64,000 bases of DNA from JAAXHB01 sp965221635 (GTDB taxonomy: Bacteria > Actinomycetota > Acidimicrobiia > Acidimicrobiales > Aldehydirespiratoraceae): contig OZ244902.1 of NCBI GenBank assembly GCA_965221635.1, positions 1,922,001 through 1,986,000 on the forward strand, in the 5' to 3' direction. Each line of letters opens with the position of its first letter. Position 1 is the stretch's first letter. This document shows, one piece after another, positions 8,909 to 17,795 of this stretch. The notes beneath the pieces were generated by a model. The model ran no database searches. It saw only the letters and a program-made list of their open reading frames with translations, and was not told where the DNA came from. Made by a program: the position numbers and the translations under genes.

Positions 8909-9481
8909 TCAGGCGTCGAGCACTCGGCTGCGTGCGCCTACGGGATCGATTATCGGTGGTTCTGTGGACCACGGGAAGTTGATCCAGCGGTCTGTGCGCT
9001 TCCACACGTACTCGCAGCGCACCAGCGACTGGGGCTTCTCGTAGAGCACCGCGGTGCGCACCTCGTTGACCTGTCCCTCGCACAGTTCTCGGATCAGTTT
9101 GATGGTGTGACCGGTGTCGGCCACGTCGTCCACTATGAGGATGTTGGACTGCTGATGGTCGATGATGTCCAGGTACGGCGGCAGCACCACCGGCATCGGC
9201 AGGCGCTCGCCCACGCCGGTGTAGTGCTCGCAGTTCATCACGTAAATGTTCTTGATCGACAAGGCGTAACCCAGCGACCCTGCGCAGAACAGCCCGCCAC
9301 GGGCCACCGCCAGGATCGTCTCGGCGCGGTAGCCGTCGTCGGCCACCATCTGTGCCAGCTCACGTGCCGCTTTGCCGTACGCCGCCCAGTCCAGCCATTC
9401 ACGCTCGGGCGGAACCTCGTCTGTGATGTTGGCGTCGGTGGTGGCCCCGGTGGCGGCCTCGGTGGTGGTGGTGTCGCTCAT
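8909..9481 (-). CDS. Phosphoribosyltransferase, purine (xanthine/guanine) type
   Basis: 190 residues. The PRPP-binding loop ILIVDDVADTGHT at about 115-127 is the hallmark of type I phosphoribosyltransferases, and AVARGGLFCAGSLGYAL earlier matches the XGPRT-like group. The C-terminal WINFPW segment is typical of xanthine-guanine or related enzymes, which turn a free base plus PRPP into the nucleotide. The first 25 residues are a Thr/Ala-rich tail outside the fold. ATG at 9481 follows GGGGACAT. It lies at the end of the same-strand set containing the xanthine-dehydrogenase-like gene, which fits purine salvage versus oxidation, although the 60- to 140-base gaps make a single transcript only likely. 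Confidence 0.8.
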   Translation of the reverse strand: MSDTTTTEAATGATTDANITDEVPPEREWLDWAAYGKAARELAQMVADDGYRAETILAVARGGLFCAGSLGYALSIKNIYVMNCEHYTGVGERLPMPVVLPPYLDIIDHQQSNILIVDDVADTGHTIKLIRELCEGQVNEVRTAVLYEKPQSLVRCEYVWKRTDRWINFPWSTEPPIIDPVGARSRVLDA

Positions 9482-9545
9482 GATGTCCCCGCTGATCGTG
9501 GTGGCCGGCGCCGGATCGTGGCCGCTGCGGTGAACGGTAGTGGTG

Positions 9546-10565
9546 TCAGCCGTCCCAGTCGGCGAAGGCGTCGATCATCACCGCCGGATCCGGGCCCAAC
9601 GGGTAAAGGATCGGCGTGGTGCAGCCGTTTTGGATGTAGTGACGAACCTTCGCGTGGCATTCGTCCACGGTGCCGGCGGCGCACAGCATCTGCACCACCT
9701 CGTCGGGCACCAGCTTCGACGCGGCCACCACCTGCTCGTGTGTGGCCGGCCAGGTGAGCACGGCGTTCACGTCATCAAGCAGCGACGACGGCACCCCGGA
9801 CGCCTTCATGATGTGAGGCTGCTGACCGAGGTACTGGGTGACCAGCATCCGCGCGCCGTCGAGGGCTTCTCTGCGGTCGGCCTCGGAATCACTGGAGGAC
9901 ACCGAGCACACCACAAGCTGGGGACGGTCGAGGTCGTCCACGGTGCGTCCCGCCTTGGCGGCCCCCGCGGCGAGTTGTTCCATGGCGCGGGCGTTGTACT
10001 CGGGTGACACCAGGTAGTTGAACACCACCCCGTCGGCTATCTCGCCGGTGAGTTCCATCATTTGGGGGCCGGTGGCGCCGATGTAGATGGGGATGTCCTT
10101 GGGGCGGCGCTCCTGTTGCACGTAGTCGAGCTCCACCCCGTCGAACTGCACGAACTGGCCCGAGAAGGTCACGGTTTGATCTGCGAACAGCGCCCGGCAC
10201 GCCTCCACGATTTCGCGCATCGCCCGCAGTGGTCGCACCCTTTGCACGCCCACCTTGGACGCCAGCGGCTCCCACCAGGCGCCGATGCCCAAGATGATCC
10301 GTCCGGGGGCGAGATCGTCGAGCGTGGAGAACGTGGAAGCCAGCCGGGCAGGGTTGCGCGTCCAGCAGTCCACCACGCCGCTGGCGACCTTCATGGTTTC
10401 GGTTGCCACAGCGAAGGCGGCCATCGGCACCACCGCGTCGCGCACCAGCCGCGAGTCGGCCTGCCACACCGAGTCGAACCCTTTGGCCTCGGCGTAGCGC
10501 ACGTGATCAAGGTTCTCGGTGATCGAATGGGCGTCCTGCAGGTACAGCGCCACTGGCTGGGTCAT
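9546..10565 (-). CDS. LLM-class (F420-dependent type) oxidoreductase
   Basis: 339 residues with a luciferase-like monooxygenase / methylene-tetrahydromethanopterin-reductase fold. Visible signatures are the N-terminal strand VALYLQDAHS, SVWQADSR, ASGVVDCWTRNPARLA, the LAPGRIILGIGAWWEP turn and IPIYIGATGPQMMELTGEIADG. Actinobacterial members of this class with these motifs generally use coenzyme F420 rather than FMN; that is family knowledge. AAGGAG sits at ideal distance before the ATG. It is in line with the SsnA and molybdenum hydroxylase genes upstream and could act on the same heterocyclic substrates, but this is speculation from position. Substrate unknown. Confidence 0.82.
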   Translation of the reverse strand: MTQPVALYLQDAHSITENLDHVRYAEAKGFDSVWQADSRLVRDAVVPMAAFAVATETMKVASGVVDCWTRNPARLASTFSTLDDLAPGRIILGIGAWWEPLASKVGVQRVRPLRAMREIVEACRALFADQTVTFSGQFVQFDGVELDYVQQERRPKDIPIYIGATGPQMMELTGEIADGVVFNYLVSPEYNARAMEQLAAGAAKAGRTVDDLDRPQLVVCSVSSSDSEADRREALDGARMLVTQYLGQQPHIMKASGVPSSLLDDVNAVLTWPATHEQVVAASKLVPDEVVQMLCAAGTVDECHAKVRHYIQNGCTTPILYPLGPDPAVMIDAFADWDG

Positions 10566-10707
10566 GTCGTCTCCTTGTGGATGCTTCGGGATGGACTTGG
10601 GAGGGGTTTCGCCTGTGCGGGTGTGGGGGACAGACGATCAGAACGTTGGGTCGGCAAAGTCGGCGGGCCGTGGCGGGCGACCGATTTGCGGCGCTGGGGC
10701 GGTGTGC

Positions 10708-11796
10708 CTACATGTCCTCGAGGCGGGCCCACAGTTTGGTGGCTGCCTCGGCGGCTTTGGCGCGGATCTCGTCGGGGTCCACCTTGGTGGCGCGGCCGTC
10801 GCGCAGCACGGTCTCACCACCCACGGTCACGTCGATGGCTTTCACTCCGGTGGTGAAAGCCAACGACCACGGATCCATGCGGTCATAGGACCACACAACC
10901 GTGTCCTCCAAGGCCTCCGGGAACAGGCGCCATCCCGTTTCGAGCCAGCCCCATGCCGATTCGGGCGTGGCGGTTACGTCGTCCTCGCGGTGGCGCACGT
11001 AGCACAGGCGGAACTCGTCGAGCATGTTCGCCCCGATTCCGTCGGTGCCCAGCGCAACCGGATTGGGACGGGTGGCGGGCCGTGCGTAACCAACGGCGTT
11101 GTTCATGTTCGACCGGGGGTTGTGCACGATCACACCAGGCAGGTCACGGTCGAGGTGAACGGCGTGGACGATCAACCAATCCGGTCGCGCCAGGCCCTCA
11201 AGTCGGGCGCCCGCAGCAATGTCGGCGCGCCCTTCGGAAACGTGAATGTGAACTCCGGTGCGGTGATCGGCGGCGAGCCCGGCGGCTGCTTCGAGGGTGG
11301 CTTCGCTGCAGGTGAACGCCGCGTGCACACCAACGTGGCCTCGGCCCCCGGCACGAAGGAAACGGTCGTTCTCGGCCAGGCCCGCGGCGGCGCCTTCGGG
11401 CCCGTGACGGTCGGTGACGCCGTATGCGCAGTCCACCCGCACCCCCACCTCCGCGCAAGCCGCCGCGATCACGTCCAGTGAGCCCTCGATGGCGCGGGGC
11501 GATTCGTGATGGTCGATTATGGCGGTGGTTCCCGATTCGAGCGCTTCGAGCGCGCCCAGCTTGGCCGACCATTCGATGGTGTGAAGATCCAATGCGCAGT
11601 CCAGCCGCCACCACACCAACTCCAGGATTTCCAGGAACGACTGTGGCGTTGCCGGTGGTGCGGGCATGCCCCGGGCCAGCGCCGAGTACAGGTGATGGTG
11701 GGCGCACACCATGCCCGGGGTGGTTCGGGCCTCGGCGCCGGAGGCCTCCGCCGGGGCCGCTGGGGTCGCCGGGGTCTGCGTGGATGTTTCGCTCAC
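10708..11796 (-). CDS. ssnA: SsnA-like amidohydrolase (selenium/molybdenum hydroxylase operon type)
   Basis: About 362 residues from GTG at 11796 (a GTG at 11832 is possible). Metal-binding signatures of the amidohydrolase superfamily are clear: PGMVCAHHHLYSALARGM, IDHHESPRAIEGSL, HIHVSEG, VHAVHLD and ALGTDGIGANM. WWRLD near the front, NPRSNMNNAVGY and the C-terminal DVTVGGETVLRDGR agree with the SsnA family, found beside selenium-dependent xanthine dehydrogenases. The fused molybdenum hydroxylase directly upstream supports this. Odd point: family members begin with about 60 residues of beta-strand domain before the PG(M/I)VC motif; here there are only about 30 residues of Ala/Pro/Thr low complexity, so the N-terminal part of the composite domain appears lost or the true start is obscured by a frameshift. 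Confidence 0.72.
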   Translation of the reverse strand: MSETSTQTPATPAAPAEASGAEARTTPGMVCAHHHLYSALARGMPAPPATPQSFLEILELVWWRLDCALDLHTIEWSAKLGALEALESGTTAIIDHHESPRAIEGSLDVIAAACAEVGVRVDCAYGVTDRHGPEGAAAGLAENDRFLRAGGRGHVGVHAAFTCSEATLEAAAGLAADHRTGVHIHVSEGRADIAAGARLEGLARPDWLIVHAVHLDRDLPGVIVHNPRSNMNNAVGYARPATRPNPVALGTDGIGANMLDEFRLCYVRHREDDVTATPESAWGWLETGWRLFPEALEDTVVWSYDRMDPWSLAFTTGVKAIDVTVGGETVLRDGRATKVDPDEIRAKAAEAATKLWARLEDM

Positions 11797-11910
11797 GTGG
11801 CCACCGAGGCGTTGTGTGCCGCCGGCCGCCACGAAGGTTCGCTGGTGCGCAAGGCGGGTCGAGTGGGGCGGGTCACAACAAGCCGGTTGACGGGCTGCCG
11901 GTGCGAACTG

Positions 11911-14598
11911 CTACGTGCGGGGGGTTACCGGCTGGTGGGTGTTGATGGGCAGACGGTTGCGCCACACGCCGTCCACTTGCCGCAACGCCTCCGCCACCGC
12001 GGGAGCGGTGGGCACCAGTCCGATCTCACCCACGCCTTTGATGCCGTAAGGCGACAGCGGCTGGGGCGCCTCCACCAGGATCACCTCAACGGGGGGCATG
12101 TCCTTTGCCCGGATGATCCCAAGCTTGCGCAGCGTGTCGAACTGTGGGCGGCCCTCCTCGTCGCAGGGGAAGTCCTCGCTGAGCGCGTAACCGAGGCCCA
12201 TGTGGACGCTGCCCTCAACCTGTCCTTCGCACATCAACGGGTTCACGGCACGGCCAACGTCGTGGGCGGCCACCACCTTTTCTATGGCGCCGGTGTCGGG
12301 GTCGGCTATCACCATCTGCGCGGCGTACCCGAAAGCGGAATGGATCACAGGGTTCTCCACACCATCGCCGATCTTGTTCGTCCAGTCCACGCGGTACTCG
12401 CCCTTGTAGTCCACCCCGGTGAGGCGACCACCCTCGATCGCCGCCCGGCAGGCGTCGGCCACCGAACCGGCGCCCATGAGCGTGCCACGCGATCCGGTGG
12501 TTTGACCGGCGCCGAGCTCGCGGCTGGTGTCCACGTACACCCGCACCTGGCCCGGTGACACGCCGAGCTCCTCCACCGCCACCTGCATGGCCACGGTGTG
12601 AACGCCTTGGCCCATCTCCGTCCAGCAGTGGCGCACCTCCACGATGGTGTCGTCGCCTGCGGGGGTGCCCGCGGGGTGGGCGTCGTCGGCCACGAAATGC
12701 ACAACCGCCTGGCTTATCTCCACCAGCCCGTTGCCCAGGCCGGAGTTCTTCAAACCCAAACCGAGGCCCACCGCCTTGCCCGATGCCACCGCCTCGTCGT
12801 AGGCGGGGCGGATCTGGTCGAGGCACTGCCGGGCGCCGAGGCAGCCGTCGTCCATGATCTGGCCCGGGCCCCACACCGAACCCGGCGACACCACGTTGCG
12901 AGCCCTGATCTCCCAGCCGCTGATGCCCACCTCATCGGCGAGACGATCCAGGGCGCCTTCCATGGCGAACTGGGCCTGGTTGGCCCCGAAACCGCGAAAC
13001 GCCCCGCACACGCTGTTGTTGGTGCGGGCCGCCACGGCTTCCACGTCCACAACCGGCACCGAATACGGGCCACAAGCGTGACCCGCGGCGCGTTCGAGCA
13101 CCTTCATGCCCACCGACGCGTACGGCCCGGAGTCTCCCAGCATCCGGGCCCGCATCGCGGTGAGGCGCCCTTCGGGGTCGCAACCCACCGCCAACTCGAT
13201 GCGGATCGGGTGGCGTTTGGCGTGAACCAGCAGCGACTCCTCGCGCGAGAAGGTGGTCTTCACGGGGCGGTCGAGCAGCCACGCCGCCAGCGCGGTTTGT
13301 GTTTGGTTGGAGCAGTCCTCCTTGCCGCCGAACGCTCCGCCGTTGGCCACCTGCTCAACCCACACATCGGCGGGATCGATGCCCAACACCGAGGCCACCT
13401 GGTTGCGGTCGTCCCAAACGCCCTGGCCCCCGGAGTACACATCGAGGCGACGGTGCGGGCCGCCGCCGTTGCCCGAGGCCACCGTGGAGGGCACCGCCAG
13501 AGTGGACTCCGGTTCCAGGAAAGCCTGCTCCACGCGTTGGGTTTGGAACGTTTCGCGCACCACGTGAGCCGACCCGGCGAGCGCGTCCTGAACGTCGCCG
13601 CCGCGGCTGTACGCCGACACGGACAAGACGTTGCCGTCAAGGCCCCACACGGCGTCCTCGGCGCCTTCTGCCACCGCCGCCGCGGGGTCGGTGATCGGCG
13701 CCAGGGGCTGATAGGTGATGTCGATCATCTGCGCCGCGGCACGAGCGGTTTCGCGGTTGTCGGCCACCACCAGGGCCATCACGTCACCCAGGTACGACGT
13801 GCGGCCCCCTTCGGGGATGAACACCGGCCAGTCGGTGTAGATGATGCCGATGTGAAGATCGCCGGGCACGTCCGCCGCGGTGAACACGCCCGCCACGCCC
13901 GGCTGGTTCTTCGCGCGGCTGGTGTCTATTGAGATCACGTCGGCTCGGGCGTGATCGGCGAGACGCACCGCGCCGTGCAGCATGCCGGGGGCGGTCATGT
14001 CGTCTATGTAGAGCTTGTCGCCGAGGGTGAGTTCGGAGGCCTCGTAACGCGCCGAGCGCGAACCCACGCCACGAGCGATCTCCACCGACGTGCCCGAAAT
14101 GCCGTCGGCGCCGGTGGCGAGCATCTCCACCGCGTCGAGGATTTTCAGGTATCCGGTGCAGCGGCACAGGTGTGCGCCGAGGTGACGGGCCGCGGTGTCG
14201 CGGGTAAGGCGCGAGCCTTGGCGGTCTATGAGCGCCTTGGTGCGCATCACAATGCCCGGAGTGCAAAAGCCGCATTGCAGCGCCCCGGTGGCGCCGAACG
14301 CGGCTGCGTAACGCTCGCGTTCGTCGGCGCTGAGACCTTCGGGGGTGATCACCTCTGATCCGGCGACCTTCTCGAGGGGAACCTGGCAGGCAACACGGGC
14401 CTTGCCGTCGAGCAAAACAGTGCAACAACCGCACTGACCCGACGGCGAGCATCCGTCCTTGGCGGCTACCAGCCCGAGTTCCTCACGCAAGGCGGCCAGC
14501 AGGTGGGGATGGTCTCCCACCCGTACCGTCGTTCCGTTGCAAACGAACTCGGTGGCGGTGTCGGTGGATTGGGCGGAGCCAACGGCAAGGTCTGTCAT
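11911..14598 (-). CDS. Fused [2Fe-2S]-molybdopterin hydroxylase, xanthine dehydrogenase family
   Basis: 895 residues from ATG at 14598, preceded by GGAAAG; ATG at 14631 would add 11 residues. The N-terminal 150 residues hold two [2Fe-2S] clusters: CSPSGQCGCCTVL (plant-type) and GFCTPGIVMRT with HLCRCTGY. Then, with no FAD domain, comes the molybdopterin domain: YIDDMTAPGMLHGAVRLADH, GGAFGGKE, ACGPYSVPVV, GAFRGFGANQAQFAME and near the end GVGEIGLVPTAPAV. Such enzymes hydroxylate purines or related heterocycles. A FeS-Mo fusion without FAD next to SsnA is the arrangement of selenium-dependent xanthine dehydrogenase systems, so a labile selenium cofactor is possible. No selenium or molybdenum-cofactor insertion genes are in the window, so this remains a hypothesis. 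Confidence 0.82.
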   Translation of the reverse strand: MTDLAVGSAQSTDTATEFVCNGTTVRVGDHPHLLAALREELGLVAAKDGCSPSGQCGCCTVLLDGKARVACQVPLEKVAGSEVITPEGLSADERERYAAAFGATGALQCGFCTPGIVMRTKALIDRQGSRLTRDTAARHLGAHLCRCTGYLKILDAVEMLATGADGISGTSVEIARGVGSRSARYEASELTLGDKLYIDDMTAPGMLHGAVRLADHARADVISIDTSRAKNQPGVAGVFTAADVPGDLHIGIIYTDWPVFIPEGGRTSYLGDVMALVVADNRETARAAAQMIDITYQPLAPITDPAAAVAEGAEDAVWGLDGNVLSVSAYSRGGDVQDALAGSAHVVRETFQTQRVEQAFLEPESTLAVPSTVASGNGGGPHRRLDVYSGGQGVWDDRNQVASVLGIDPADVWVEQVANGGAFGGKEDCSNQTQTALAAWLLDRPVKTTFSREESLLVHAKRHPIRIELAVGCDPEGRLTAMRARMLGDSGPYASVGMKVLERAAGHACGPYSVPVVDVEAVAARTNNSVCGAFRGFGANQAQFAMEGALDRLADEVGISGWEIRARNVVSPGSVWGPGQIMDDGCLGARQCLDQIRPAYDEAVASGKAVGLGLGLKNSGLGNGLVEISQAVVHFVADDAHPAGTPAGDDTIVEVRHCWTEMGQGVHTVAMQVAVEELGVSPGQVRVYVDTSRELGAGQTTGSRGTLMGAGSVADACRAAIEGGRLTGVDYKGEYRVDWTNKIGDGVENPVIHSAFGYAAQMVIADPDTGAIEKVVAAHDVGRAVNPLMCEGQVEGSVHMGLGYALSEDFPCDEEGRPQFDTLRKLGIIRAKDMPPVEVILVEAPQPLSPYGIKGVGEIGLVPTAPAVAEALRQVDGVWRNRLPINTHQPVTPRT

Positions 14599-14703
14599 TT
14601 TGCTGTCTTTCCAATGGCTGGTGTGTTGCATTCACCACGGCGAGGCGTGAGAGAACGCTTCGTGCCGACGCGCCCCGGCGGGACGCCCTGGTCACGTGTG
14701 GCG

Positions 14704-14709
14704 ATCATA
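14704..14709 (-). promoter_or_regulatory. Putative -10 box for the molybdenum hydroxylase operon
   Basis: TATGAT on the minus strand, about 105 bases ahead of the ATG at 14598. It would give a leader of roughly 100 bases. No convincing -35 was picked out. Confidence 0.35.
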
Positions 14710-14856
14710 GCGCTGAGCCCCGTGCAGGTAAAGAGGCTCAACGGCCAGGCACGGGGGCTCAACCCCGGCCATCAAGGCAATTTGTTGGCGAGCGCGGCGA
14801 CGAGCCGCCGGGTGGCGATCCTGGGACTCTGCTTTGAGCGCTTGTGGCCCGGTGGG

Positions 14857-16656
14857 TCAGGCGCTCACGCTCACGGTGATCGCGTGCCAGCCCTCGGCGC
14901 CGTTGGGGCGGGGCGACACAGGGCCTTCGGGTTGGGTGTCGCCGTTGCCGTCGGTGGCGCGCACCTGGATGACGTGGCTTCCGGACTGTTCGGGTGTCCA
15001 AGTGTGAACCCACTGCACCCAGCTCTCGTCGCCGACGGCCTCGCCGATCTCGCACGGCATCCATTCGCCCTCGTCGATGCGCACATGCACCGCGGAGATG
15101 CCCCTTGTTGGCGCCCAGGCGACACCGGCCACGGGGGTGGGCGCACCCACCGTGGGGGGGTCGTCGCCTGATCGGGGAACGTCGATGCGGCTCTGGGTTT
15201 TCATGGGGCCTTCCTTCGACCAGCCCCTGGGAACCCAGTAACCGTCGAATCCCTCCCAGGTGGTGAGCCGAATCTCCTCGATCCATTTCACCGCCGACAC
15301 GTACCCGTACAGGCCTGCCACCACCAGGCGCGCCGGGAAGCCGTGACGGGTGGGCAGAGGTTCGCCGTTCATGCCCACGGCGAGGATGGCGTTGCGCCCG
15401 TCGTGGGCGACGGTGGTGGGGAAGCCCGCTGTCCAGTCGTCCACCGAGCGTCCCACCACTTGGGTGGCGCCGGGCTGAACCCCGGCCCGGTCGAGCAAAC
15501 CCGACAGCGGCACACCGGTCCACACGGCGTTGCCCACCAGGTTGCCGCCCACCTGGTTGGACACGCACGACAACGTGATCACGTAGTCGTTGAGGTCCAT
15601 CGCCAGGATCTCGTCGAAGGTGAGCTCGTAGGGGGACTCGACCATGCCGGTGAACCGCAGGCTCCAGTCACCGGGATCCACCTGAGGCACCGAGAGGGCG
15701 GTGTCGATGCGGTAAAACGAGTTGTTGGGGGTGACGTAGGTGGACAGTCCGTTGATCTCGTCGAGAGTGTCCAGGTTGGCCAACTGCTCGGCCACCGGCG
15801 GCTCCGGTGGCGCCGCGGCCTCCTCGGCGCCTGCGCCGGCTTGCGGCGTGCCGGTGGTGGTGGGAGCCGCGGCAGCGGACGTGGTTCCCGTAGAGGCGGT
15901 GGTGGTGGGCGACGACTCGGCGGGTCGCAGCGTGATCGACTCTCTGGCCGTTTCCGCGGCTGACTGTCCCCGCAGGGAACGTCCAATGCCCACCAGCGCC
16001 AACGCCGCGGCGGCGCCCCCGCCTGCCCAGCCGAAGAACGCCCGCCGAGGCGCAACCCTGCGCGCCGGTGGGGCCACATCGCCAGGCGAAGCAGCCGCCG
16101 ACGCCTGCTCGGTTTCGGTTCCTTCGGTTGGTTCGGTTGTCTGCACTGTTGTGAGTTCCGGTGCGCCCCGAGCGGCCAGGCGCGCCAGGCCGAAGGTGAC
16201 CACCAAACCAAGCGCGGCGGCGATCAGCGCGACCACCCACGATCCGAATGCCGGGCTGAACGGGTTTCGGGCCACGGCCCATCCTCCGATCAGGCCGAAC
16301 AAGGCGAAACCCGCGGTGGTGATCCGTCCCCGGCCTCGGGTGGCCAAAGCGCCGAGCACTCCGCCGATCACCAGCGAGGTGATCGTGATGCCCGTGAGCA
16401 GCACCGTCTTCTGGCTGCTGCCGAGATTGGCGATGCTGGCCGCCACCACGTCACCGGGGGTGTAGTCGGCCACCAGTTCGCCCACGGCCACCACCAGCGA
16501 CGGGACGCTCTCGGTGGCGCCCTCCACGAGTTCGCCGAAACCGAGAGCGGCCCCGGCGCCGACAATTCCCGCTACGGCGCCGGCCCAGGCGGGCGTGGCG
16601 TCTAGTGCCTGCGGCGGGGGCGTGTCGCTCGTAGTGTCGAGTGTTGTGGGATCCAT
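14857..16656 (-). CDS. Membrane-anchored sulfite-oxidase-family molybdopterin oxidoreductase
   Basis: 599 residues from ATG at 16656. The first 250 residues have four or five hydrophobic segments (GAVAGIVGAGAALGFGEL, VLLTGITITSLVIGGVLGAL, FALFGLIGGWAVA, WVVALIAAALGLVV and another after the basic RRVAPRRAFF stretch). The last segment leads to an exported catalytic part, possibly through a twin-arginine-like region. The catalytic domain (about 340-500) contains the cofactor-ligating Cys in TLSCVSNQVGG, then VWTGVPLSGLLDRAGV, GFPTTVAHDGRNAILAVGMN and RLVVAGLYGYVSAVKWIEEI. A Mo-co dimerisation (Ig-like) domain ends the protein. The family oxidises sulfite or reduces oxidised methionine or other substrates; which one cannot be said. 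It is divergent from rsgA. Confidence 0.82.
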   Translation of the reverse strand: MDPTTLDTTSDTPPPQALDATPAWAGAVAGIVGAGAALGFGELVEGATESVPSLVVAVGELVADYTPGDVVAASIANLGSSQKTVLLTGITITSLVIGGVLGALATRGRGRITTAGFALFGLIGGWAVARNPFSPAFGSWVVALIAAALGLVVTFGLARLAARGAPELTTVQTTEPTEGTETEQASAAASPGDVAPPARRVAPRRAFFGWAGGGAAAALALVGIGRSLRGQSAAETARESITLRPAESSPTTTASTGTTSAAAAPTTTGTPQAGAGAEEAAAPPEPPVAEQLANLDTLDEINGLSTYVTPNNSFYRIDTALSVPQVDPGDWSLRFTGMVESPYELTFDEILAMDLNDYVITLSCVSNQVGGNLVGNAVWTGVPLSGLLDRAGVQPGATQVVGRSVDDWTAGFPTTVAHDGRNAILAVGMNGEPLPTRHGFPARLVVAGLYGYVSAVKWIEEIRLTTWEGFDGYWVPRGWSKEGPMKTQSRIDVPRSGDDPPTVGAPTPVAGVAWAPTRGISAVHVRIDEGEWMPCEIGEAVGDESWVQWVHTWTPEQSGSHVIQVRATDGNGDTQPEGPVSPRPNGAEGWHAITVSVSA

Positions 16657-16740
16657 GGGCACCACCCAATCCTCAGTTCGTGAAGTGGCGCAGCCCGACG
16701 GCCCGTCACTTTGACTGACGGTACCTCCCGAACCGGCGCC

Positions 16741-17787
16741 ATGGTTGCCGCGTCGGATGCCGGTGCACACATGGGTGATCTCAGCGGTGCACACATGGGT
16801 GATCTCAGCGGATGGGGTTTGCGGCACTGGGTGACTGCTGCGGCGAGCCCCGGCGCCGAGATCGGCCGGGTGGTGAAGGTGGATCGTGGCGAATGTGACG
16901 TTGCGACCGCTGCCGGTCCGGTGAGAGTGCTGTCTGATTCCACACGTTCACAGTCCGAGATCGCGCCGGTCACCGGCGACTGGGTTGAACTGGACGTTCC
17001 GGCGGGTGCGGGCGCCGAGGCGCAGCCGGTGATCACCCGGGTGTTGCCCCGAGCGACCGCTTTGAGTCGACGGGATCCGGCGGAACGTCCCAGCGCTCAG
17101 GTGCTGGCCGCCAACTTCGACGTGGTCGGGATCGTGGCGGGGCTTGATCGTCCGCTTTCGCCGGGGCGTTTTGAGCGGTTGCTGGTGATGGGCCTCGACA
17201 GTGGCGCGTCGGTGCTGGTGATTCTCAGCAAGGCGGACTTGAGCCGCCGCGTGGACGACGCACTCCTCACGGTGCGCTCCGTGGTGGCCGACACCGCCGT
17301 GGTGACCACCAGCGTGGTGACCGGCGAGGGAATCATCGAGGTGCTCGGGCATCTGGGCGCGGGGCGCACGCTGGTGCTGGTGGGGGCCAGCGGTTCGGGC
17401 AAGTCGAGCATGCTCAACGCCCTGGCCGGCGCCGAGGTGGTGGCCACCGGCGCTGTTCGCGCGGGTGACGCCAGGGGGAGACATGTGACCGTGGCGCGCG
17501 AACTGGTGCGCCTCGATGGCGACGCCGGCTTGGTGTTGGACACGCCCGGACTGCGCTCGCTCGGCTTGTGGGAGGCAGAGGACGCGCTGCGCAGGGTGTT
17601 CGGCGACATCGAGGAACTCGCCGCCGAGTGCAGGTTCAACGACTGCGCCCATGACGCCGAACCGGACTGTGCTGTTAGGGCCGCGATCCAAGACGGGGTG
17701 ATCAGCCGTCGCCGGGTGCAAAGGGCGACGGAGCTACGCCGCGAACTACAACGTCAACACAAACGGGCCGGACGCCGCCGCAGGTGA
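16741..17787 (+). CDS. rsgA: Ribosome small-subunit-dependent GTPase A
   Basis: 348 residues if started at ATG 16741; TTG 16711 and the ATGs inside the duplicated units (16771, 16795) are alternatives, and no ribosome site decides between them. RsgA is a circularly permuted GTPase that checks late 30S subunit assembly. The OB-fold comes first, then the permuted G domain: ILSKADLS (G4), VLVGASGSGKSSMLNAL (P-loop), TPGLRSLGL (DxPG region). The C-terminal zinc finger is CRFNDCAHDAEPDCAV, with Cys, Cys, His and Cys ligands in order. The end is strongly basic (KRAGRRRR). The extreme N-terminus contains the duplicated GAHMGDLS octapeptide and is probably dispensable. Confidence 0.9.
   Translation: MVAASDAGAHMGDLSGAHMGDLSGWGLRHWVTAAASPGAEIGRVVKVDRGECDVATAAGPVRVLSDSTRSQSEIAPVTGDWVELDVPAGAGAEAQPVITRVLPRATALSRRDPAERPSAQVLAANFDVVGIVAGLDRPLSPGRFERLLVMGLDSGASVLVILSKADLSRRVDDALLTVRSVVADTAVVTTSVVTGEGIIEVLGHLGAGRTLVLVGASGSGKSSMLNALAGAEVVATGAVRAGDARGRHVTVARELVRLDGDAGLVLDTPGLRSLGLWEAEDALRRVFGDIEELAAECRFNDCAHDAEPDCAVRAAIQDGVISRRRVQRATELRRELQRQHKRAGRRRR
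16762..16809 (+). repeat. 24-base perfect tandem duplication at the rsgA start
   Basis: Two exact copies of a 24-base unit (16762-16785 and 16786-16809), beginning GGTGCACACATGGGTGATCT. Read in the rsgA frame it duplicates the eight residues GAHMGDLS, and each unit carries an ATG. Confidence 0.9.
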
Positions 17788-17795
17788 TTCGTCGC

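Noticed and set aside
16657..16827. Longer start for the sulfite-oxidase-family gene running through the 24-base duplication
   Set aside because: The upstream residues include a repeated EITHVCT that is only the antisense of the rsgA duplication; the ATG at 16656 gives a sensible membrane-protein front.
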